This document shows positions 56,155-64,000 of a stretch of 64,000 nt of DNA, piece after piece. A model generated the notes under the pieces. The model was not told the origin of the DNA. It saw nothing but the letters and a program-made list of their open reading frames with translations, and searched no databases. Location: NCBI GenBank assembly GCA_002917075.1, contig NTMA01000012.1:310001-374000 (forward strand). Direction: 5' to 3'. The DNA is from Hawksworthiomyces lignivorus. Its lineage: Eukaryota > Ascomycota > Sordariomycetes > Ophiostomatales > Ophiostomataceae. Position numbers and translations under genes: made by a program. The stretch's first letter is position 1, and each line of letters starts with the position of its first letter.

Positions 56155-57867
56155 CTGTCAACAACAAAATGCGACTGCCACCAGCGTTACACGTATCCTA
56201 TTCACACAGCTGTTCCTGCAGCAGGACAAATATAAAAACAGGCAGGAAATGCACAATAAAGTCGCGTCCAGCTGTTGCAGACGGGATCGAGTGAATGCTA
56301 CAATCAGCTGAGTAAAAAAAGAGAAAAGTAAACTGGAGGCCAAATCGACGATACGATGCAGGGCACAATTTTCTTTTTGCCTTCGGGTGCCCAGTCCAAG
56401 TCAAATAGGTCTAACTGTATATGGACTAGACTAGGTCTTTTTTGTGAATTTTTGCTAATTGCATATATAGACGTTGTATTTATTGGGGTATGAGGGGAAG
56501 AGGGATCTACTGTATCCACGCCAAGCAATATCGCTAAAATCCCGTAGCTACACCTAATTGTGTACACAGAGTTAGATTAGCTATTACTTAGATTCTTACT
56601 GGAGACCCTGCACAACTTGTACGACACGCACTGAGTGAAGCAGTTGATCAGCTATTCAATTTACCGCTCTACTAAATGAAGGCATTCACTCTGAATTGGC
56701 GGGCAAATCGACGTCATTGCCTCGATCCTTGCAGACCCTGCAATTTGACGACAGGAGGTTTGTCGTAGGCTGTGGCCATGTCAGAATCGCTCAGAGTCTT
56801 TATGCCAGTCAATCCAAAGGTGACAACTTTGGGCAAATTGAAGGATCACACATAACCAATATTGTAGTTCTAGTTTACACAGATGCTCGGAGTCTCTGAA
56901 ACAAAGGATTCCTTGCGTTTATCACAGTGTCAGTGATGACCAGGCAAGAATCGTGGGATATTCAAAATCTGTTATGATTGCCACTAGAGTGCTGATCTAT
57001 ACCCTATACCATGGCACAGACATCAGCAACTGCCACTGCCGATTGCGCCTTAGGTAGAGTGTTAATCTTCACATTTTCAGACTACATCTTGTCACGGCCA
57101 TACCATAGCCAGCTGCTTTTCCTGTCCACAAAGGACGCAAGCTCATAATGTTCATGGAATGTGTGACTAGATCATGTTGTGCATATTGTCCACGAGATAA
57201 AGAAACCAAATTATAAACATCAGTGTCGTTAAAAAAAAATGAGTTTCCCCAGAGAAAGAAAAAGAATTACAATAAAAACAGAATCTATGGAAAAGAAATG
57301 GGCCAGGCTTTTTGTTTGTGCCTGTCCATCTTCTTTGTAGACTGAAGTGAAGTAAAACTGGGGGGGTTGGGGTATTTTCTGTGTGTGAGTGTGTGTGTAG
57401 TTTCTTGACAGGTTATGCGGCTTCTCTTCTCGATCGATTTCTTCTCTTCGTTTTACTTCGTCAGCCTGTTGGGAGAAAGAGAAACTAGACATGAGCGGGC
57501 ACGACAGGATAGATAATAAGGGAAAAAGGATAACTCAGATGGTATCAAGCTATCATAAAGGGTACTATAGAAAATTGATTGAACAATAAAAAGAGAGCTG
57601 GCGTTGAAGGCCGGGGGAAACGTTGTTCTATCATCTTCCCTTCCCCCTTTTTCTGGCCATTCGACGGATCGTGGTATAATATATACGTAATAAACCAAAA
57701 AGAGAACCGGAAAAAAAAACAATAGCCGTCACTTTCTATGTCGTCAACCCAAAAACAGACTTAACAAAAATGCAAACTCAGAAGAAAAAGAGCATAGAAG
57801 AGGAAATCCGCTCAGCTACCAAAAAACATGACCGTCCCTCTCTTATCTCGTTCTTTTTTGTCCTGCT
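56155..57867. other. Intergenic, TRF4 promoter and ammonium transporter 3' region
   Basis: No gene recognised in 1.7 kb. A (GT)n-like patch lies near 57380-57398. The rest is AT-rich. Confidence 0.5.
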
Positions 57868-59601
57868 TTAAGCCATGGCAGGGGCCTCCTTGGTCTCGTG
57901 AACGCTGGCCGGGCTGCTGGGGACGAACTCGCCGTTGATGTGCTCGGTGGGGGTGCGAGCCAGCTCGACGTAGTCGTAGGCGAATTCGCCGAGCTGGGCG
58001 TCGTCGAGGCCGAGCTCCTCCTCCTCGGCGGTGACGCGCAGGCTCAGGCCGGGCACCAGGTTCATCAGGAAGAGGATGACGCAGGTCATGACGAAGGAGT
58101 AAGAGAAACCGGACACGCAGTCGGCCAGCTGGTAGCCGAGCTGGATCCAGTTGTGGTTGAGCCAGCCGCCGGGGATGACGGTGAAGCCGTCGAGGTGGGC
58201 AATGTAGTCGCTGTAAATTGCTTGTTAGTTGTTTTGATTTTCCCCTAGAGCATGAGACATAAAAAAAGAGAAAGTAGGAGAAAAAAAAACATACGCAGCG
58301 AAGAAGGCAGTCAGGATGTTGCCGGCAATACCGCCGACGGCGTGCTCGGCGAAGATATCGAGGCCGTCGTCGATGCCGAGGATGAACTTGAGCTTGGTGG
58401 CAAAATTGCAGACGGCGGCGCCGACGATGCCGTAGATGACAGCGGACCAGGCGGGGACGAAACCGGAGGCGGGGGTGATGGCGACGAGGCCGGCGATGGC
58501 ACCGGAGCAGAAGCCGACGGTGGACCACTTCTTCTCCAGGCGGTAGTCGAGCAGGCACCAGGTGATGCCGGCGACGGAGGCGGCCAAGTTGGTGACGATG
58601 CAGGCCATGACGGCGCGCAGGTTGGCGGCGAGGGCAGAGCCGCCGTTGAAGCCGAACCAGCCGACCCACAGGAAGACGGTGCCGAGGACGACGTGGGTGA
58701 CGTTGTGCGGGCGGTAGGGCAGGCCGTGGTTCTTGTCGTAGCCGGTGCGCTTGCCCAGCATCAGCGAGTAGGCCAGGGCGGCGGCGCCAGACGAGATGTG
58801 CACGGGCGTGCCACCGGCGAAGTCGAGACCGCCGAGCTTGAAGGACCAGCCGTTGGCGTTCCAGGTCCAGTAGGCGATGGGGTCGTAGACGATGGTGGAC
58901 CAGATGAAGATGAAGACGAGGCAGGGCAGCATGCGGCCGCGGTCAGCAGCAGCGCCAATGGCGAGAGCGGGACTGCAGGGGGAGGGGAGGCATGTTAGCG
59001 GGGCACACGACAGGACCGGGGACAGACAGGGCTCTCTGCGGGCCTCTGCGCGAAACTGAGAAAAAAGGGTAGACACGTACGTAATGGCCGCGAACATGCC
59101 CTGGTACAGGCAGAAGAGGAGATCCGGGATCTTGGTGCTGCCAACGCTGGGCTGGCCGAGGGTCTTCATGAGACCGAAGTTGGTCAGGTCGCCAATGTAG
59201 GCGCTGCCGGTGTGGGAGAAGGTCAGGGAGTAACCCCAGAAGAACCATTGGAAACTGACTACCGCTATACTCATCATGGACAGCCAGATGAGCGCTAGAG
59301 CAGACTTGCGGCGGGCAAGGCCGGAGTAGAAGAAGCCGACACCCGGAATCATCAGCAACACGAGGGCAGCTGAAGTCAGAATCCAGGCGAAGTCGCCGCT
59401 CTGCAGAGGAATGCCATGTTAGCGAGCTGCCAATGGATACTTGGGCCGCCTAGAAAGCGCGTCACACAGGTGTTTGCGGCGCGACAGAAAGAAAGAAAGA
59501 CGTACGGAGTAGTAGACGTTCAAATCGCTGGTGAGCGAGTCGCCGCCGTTATCAGCGACACCAGTGGTGCCATTGTACACCTCAAGAGGTCCGGCCGACA
59601 T
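57868..59601 (-). CDS. Ammonium transporter, Mep/Amt family (twin-His class)
   Basis: Four exons on the minus strand, 59601-59506, 59400-59081, 58972-58295 and 58210-57868, encode 478 residues. Introns of 105, 108 and 84 nt have GTACGT, GTACGT and GTATGT donors; phases 0, 2, 2 agree. There are about 11 membrane helices. The signature region has D169 in IVYDPIAYWTWN, H197 in GTPVHISSGAAALAY and H349 in FAEHAVGGIAGN. D169 and the two pore histidines are the conserved residues of the substrate path. Fungal Mep1/3-type proteins replace the first His with Glu; here it is His, as in Mep2, the high-affinity transporter linked to nitrogen sensing. The C-terminal tail is acidic, as expected for regulation of the pore. 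It imports ammonium at the plasma membrane. Confidence 0.95.
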
Positions 59602-59959
59602 GGTGAAGGGTTGGAAGTTGCCGAGTCTTGATTAGTAGTTGTTAAAAATAAAGTAAAAAAGAAGAAGTATATGTAAATGAGAGTATGAAAAGAAACAAGT
59701 GCTCAAGTGGTGGAGCAGAGGAAAGGGAGACCAGGGAAAAAAAGAGAACGAACTCTCTTTCTATTAAATGCGACCTGGGACCACAAGAAAAAATAATGGA
59801 GATAGGAATGGAGAACAAAAGAAAGGAAAAAGGAAGCAGGGCCGGAGACGGGATGGGATGTTTTAAAGATATATATATTTTAACATTCGAAAGGGGGAGC
59901 CAAACCGGGGTCTGCTTGTTGCACACAAGTTAGATGCACGCCTCTCTCAATAGACAAAA

Positions 59960-60015
59960 GGAACTACGAAGGAACTACGAAGGAACTACGAAAGGAACTA
60001 CGAAAGGAACTACGA
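59960..60015. repeat. 11-12 bp tandem repeat, five copies
   Basis: GGAACTACGAA repeated: two 11-bp units, two 12-bp units with an extra A, and a final 10-bp unit. It lies 360 bp upstream of the ammonium transporter start. Confidence 0.95.
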
Positions 60016-60260
60016 CCACTTAAGCTTATGGAGCTAGAATTGATTATCATGGAGGTCTGGTAATAATAATAATTACTGCGCATACATCTTGATCCGTCAT
60101 CACTATCACTTCTATCGAGCTGGCGCGTGCGTCTTGTCGGTTTGCATGTGTATTTCTTTCCTCAAACACGTCCGATTACAGCTGGGACTAACACCCGCGA
60201 GTGGTGCGAGCCACAAAGGACGTCGTCGCCCGTTGGAGAACACTAGTTGAGCAAGCCAGA

Positions 60261-60273
60261 GGGGGGGGGGGGG
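60261..60273. repeat. G13 homopolymer
   Basis: Thirteen consecutive G residues in intergenic DNA. Confidence 0.95.
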
Positions 60274-63200
60274 CTAGCAGAAAAGAGAAGCCTTGTCTTG
60301 CAGGGCCACAGTGATTGCGCTGGGTGGTGGTAGCTGTCGTCTTGGCAGATTTTGTGGTGTCTCGTAGGCTTCAGGCCTGCAGCTTGTTCTTTTCGCTTCG
60401 TCTTTGCCAAGACGCCAGCAGCCAAGGCCAAGTGGGACTGCAAAGATAAGAGCGGCACAGGCGAATGGGACAGCACGGATTCGACGGAGTCGGGTGGGCC
60501 ATATGGTGTAAGTCCCTGTGTTTTAGCGATTTAATGCTTTTTCTTTTTGTCGCTTTTATTATTTCTTTCTTCTTTTGTCGTCCAGCTACCCTGTCATATC
60601 TCGCTAGCGGATTCCTTCCACCATACGCTGGGCGCGTTGATTTTGCATCGTCTTCTTTGATAATGAATAATAGAATGCTCTGTCAGTCTTCCGACCCTAT
60701 GAAAGCAGCGCTGGAATGCTGTTCCCGGTTGTCGAGCGCGTATCAGTTATATCATGTTGTCCTGTGAGCCAAGACCTGCAAGCTGAAGCCAGAAAAGCTT
60801 GATCGGGCTGGCGGCAGGCCAGCGGACGTTGTTTTCTATCTTCGCTCGCCCCGTTCTTGCTTTGCGCATATCGTACGTTGTAGGCTTGGAGCATCAGCTT
60901 GCTGCAGCAAGCTGGAGCAGATGGGGAGCAACTGAGTAATTGCGCTCGTGGACGCGGACAGAAACCCTCTGGAGGGGCTTCTCATTGGAGTCTCACTGTC
61001 GCACACTCTGTTCCCGTCCCACGTATGTGCGTATTATTTGTTCCCTGCTAGCTGTTCCAGCTCTGTATCTCCCTTGTTGCAGCATCCCTTTGTACCCTGC
61101 TCCCATGATGCTTCAAACTTTTTCTCTTAGGAGATGCTATTTTGCAAGACAATTACAACATCTGCGAACAATGCGACGCTGGTTGGTGAGCCCCCCAAAT
61201 TTGAAGATGCGCAAGGGCCACAACCAATAAAGATGTCTGCCCTTTCTTCCTACTCGGTGCTTGGGACTCTCAGTGCGCGCACGTACAGCGGTGATACCAC
61301 CTTCCATGACGGAAGATGCCTTTACTCGACCAGAGAGCATGCTGTGTTGATCAGCCGTTGCACTGTTCGATGTGGATGCAGCGCTGGCCAGGGACGCCCT
61401 TCTCGAAGCTAACCCCCGTCATTTCTTTTTTTTCTTGCTGGGAACTGCCGTGGGGGGCACCTGTTTTGGACATGGTAGCTGAGCCGGCCTCAGTGGCCTT
61501 TTACTGGACAGAATCGAACGAGACAGCTATATTAAGGCAGAGAAAAAGGGTAAATGTCCAAATGAAAAAAATTCAGCAAGGCGTGCCAGTCGCAGTCCAA
61601 TAATCGGACCAGACGACAGGAGAGGGTGGCGTCGCTAAGGCCGACGAACCCTACAAGCAGAGAGAAACTATCGAAATCGACAAAAAGTCGCAAATGCGTT
61701 TTCTGCGAATACGGAGTCCATGAACGAAAAAGAGAACATCCTACTGCTCCAAGCATGTTCAGCGGTAGGCGGAAATAATCCGAATTACGGAATGCGGATG
61801 GACTATTTCTGCGCGGGATGTGGGCATCATGCCAAACCGAGGAAGAAAACCCAACTATCATAAGCATATTGTTAAGTCTAACGGTAGACATATTCATGGA
61901 CGTAGACAAAATGGACAAAAGAGACAAGCGAGCTGTGAAGCTCCAAAATTGCCAGTAGCTAGAAATTATGTTACGAGAAACCATTTTTTTAGTCTTTCAG
62001 TCTTTTTCTTATCTATCGCCCGGGATCCGACAGGGCGGCGTGAGGCTGTTGCGACATTCCTGGCAGGGGTGCATATGGCTACATCTTGTCTGTGTCAATG
62101 TCAGCCGTGGATCATCTGAAAGGTACATTATGCGGTTGTACATATCCCGAGGCGGATTAAATAATACAGCCTTCCCGCATTGGGACCTGGCCTTGTTGTA
62201 GTGCCCGTATTCACCCTGAGCTTGTTTCTTGAACAGCCAGCACACCCGGGCTTTAAGTAAGAAAGTCTATCTCATTGGCTGATGCCGCCAATTTTTCTTA
62301 TCTCTCGGCATGGTGGATCTTGAAAATCTTGGCGGGAATCTTGGCGGAACTGGTCGCCGCGCTGTGGTGTTGCAGCATCCATCTTTTGCATTTTGTGGCT
62401 TCACAAATATGCTGCTTTCTGCAAACCGATGGAGAGGGTGTGGACGAGGATGCAGCTGGGATTCTACTTTAATTGATGAGAGGGCGTCATGCCCAAAGAG
62501 GAACTCTGGCGTCTGCTAAGGCACAAAATCCAGGAAGCCGCTTCGCCGTGCTGCTCCCGTGCTCCATACCGCGTTGGGGCAGAGAAGGCCTTCAAGTTCT
62601 GTTCGCGACAGTGCCCATTAATAAACTCGAAAGTGATACCAAGAACCGTCACAGGTGCAGAAGGCAACCTTGCGCCTCGCAGCTAGCTGTTACATACCGC
62701 GGACGGACGGTTCACCTGTGAGTTCAACGTACGACGTATGCTTATGTGTTACTTTGTACACTTCTGAGTCAAGAATAGAAATAGAAGGCAAGAAACGCGT
62801 TCTGTTTCCACTCTGTATTATGACGAATCCTATTTCATCCCTGCTATTCCGTACGCGTATGGGCAGTGCAATCCTCGTCCGCTCATTCATCTGAGATGCT
62901 GCTTGACTCACGGCTGTGTGTAATAGAGATTGCGAGAATGGCTGACAGGGCATATTTGAAAATCTCGACAAATCTGCGCTGGGCCAATAGCCTTTGCCGG
63001 CCCTTGTACGTTCTGGATGGAGGAAACCGGAGAGGATGCTGGGCCAGCGTGGGGAAATGAGAGCAGCACTCTTGAAATGCGCCCTTTCGTCACATCCTTA
63101 TCTCGACCTGCATTTCCGCGAGTAATTTTTATTTGCTGCGACCCATATTTCTCTTATCACTGGCAAAATAGGAAAAGGGGGGGCAACAAACTCCTTCTAG

Positions 63201-63454
63201 AAGCCTTCCATGCAGGGTTTTGGAAAGCTGAAAAAGCGGACCCATGCAGCGTTCTCCTTGGACTTTCACTAACACCTCATTCGTGTGCATGTCCATATCA
63301 TGCTGCAATTGGGTCTGCGGAGCAATACTTTGTTATATTGGTTTTCTTTTTTATCATGAGCCCGTCCTCCTGGGCTGGTATCGTCCAATCTCACGCTGTC
63401 TTGTCTCTCTCTTGCGTTCTCAAAAATGCCTCTTCGGTCTCTAGGCGCGTCTTT

Positions 63455-63455
<1 letters not shown>

Positions 63456-63488
<33 letters not shown>
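63456..63488. repeat. C33 homopolymer
   Basis: Thirty-three consecutive C residues; a length prone to copying errors, and also hard for sequencing to count. Confidence 0.95.
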
Positions 63489-64000
63489 TTCATGCGCCGT
63501 CGCTTCTTTACACGCATGTATGTACAATATCTGTATTGTCCTGCCAAGAGAACATTTGGACAAGGAACTTCATCCTTGCCGTATTTTCCGTAAACCGGGG
63601 AAATAAGAATAGCACAGAACTAAGTTGGGGATCCTGCATCTTGGCTGCAGTGGCTGTTGAAAGCAACACAGGAGGCACGAGTGCAACGGGAAAGTAAATG
63701 GTCCACTTTATTCATCAACGTCGTGCTCGTCTGCTTAGATTGATTCAGTCCTGCTTTCTTTTGGACCACGCACACCTATGCAGTCTTTGCAGAGCACGTG
63801 TACATACGTTCCGATTCATCCTGCTGCTGTGACAGATGTGCCAGGACGGCTGCCTTTGCGGGATGGTATGTACTCTGGGCTCTTTGTTTGTAGACGGCAG
63901 TACTCTCTACTCGTGCTTGTATGTATACGCTTGATTCTAGAGCCTTGCTCCAGATTTGCGACGGGGCTTACGTCTACGGCATACGTGTAAGCATACTGGG

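Larger units (their letters stand above)
59602..64000. other. Right-end region, no gene recognised
   Basis: From 59642 to about 59850 the plus strand is purine-rich, so the ammonium transporter has a CT-rich leader. Short frames after 60 kb, for example 61532-61984 minus and 63017-63697 plus, have no domain. A tandem repeat, G13 and C33 runs are listed separately. The next gene may begin beyond the window. Confidence 0.55.

Noticed and set aside
59602..60120. GATA sites (nitrogen regulator type) upstream of the ammonium transporter
   Set aside because: About five GATA cores in 515 bp is near the number expected by chance, so no enrichment can be claimed from sequence alone, although such regulation is likely on general grounds.

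Overview
The window looks like genomic DNA of a filamentous ascomycete (Pezizomycotina, most likely Sordariomycetes and perhaps Hypocreales). Genes carry few, short introns (55-126 nt) with GTAAGT or GTATGT-type donors. Coding exons are GC-rich and intergenic DNA is poorer in GC, with CT-rich leaders. The conserved proteins (Sam50, Ubc6, Trf4, Mep-type ammonium transporter, DUF5695-type secreted protein) fit this group. Species cannot be named from sequence alone. Thirteen protein genes are supported, seven of them spliced; I rebuilt their exon structures by matching splice-site phase.

Left part (1-20.5 kb), gene-dense: a BTB-like protein with an overlapping uORF; a metallo-beta-lactamase-fold hydrolase; a very small J-domain protein; a 3-exon MFS transporter; UBC6 (ER-anchored E2) and SAM50 (mitochondrial outer-membrane barrel assembly) transcribed divergently from one 0.8 kb promoter; a GNAT acetyltransferase; and a 1414-residue, largely disordered protein of unknown function.

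Middle part (20.5-47.5 kb), gene-poor: a 9.5 kb stretch with no recognisable gene, a secreted GH3 beta-glucosidase, another 8.2 kb gap, then a convergent pair (BAHD/trichothecene-3-O-acetyltransferase-like enzyme and a 2OG-Fe(II) oxygenase) and a 3.4 kb gap. The gaps hold homopolymer runs, polypyrimidine tracts and repeated copies of a GTACGGAGTA motif, but no transposon, tRNA or rRNA that I can support.

Right part (47.5-64 kb): a secreted protein built from four cysteine-rich modules, a large secreted DUF5695-type protein convergent with it, the nuclear poly(A) polymerase Trf4, an ammonium transporter of the twin-histidine (Mep2-like) class, and 4.4 kb with no gene seen.

Housekeeping functions sit at both ends. 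The centre-right (30-52 kb) is enriched in secreted and tailoring enzymes, which looks accessory. I found no convincing new multi-gene system. The best leads are the four-module cysteine protein, a possible membrane-anchored isoform of the beta-glucosidase, the disordered 1414-residue protein, the gene deserts, and the over-represented GTACGGAGTA motif.
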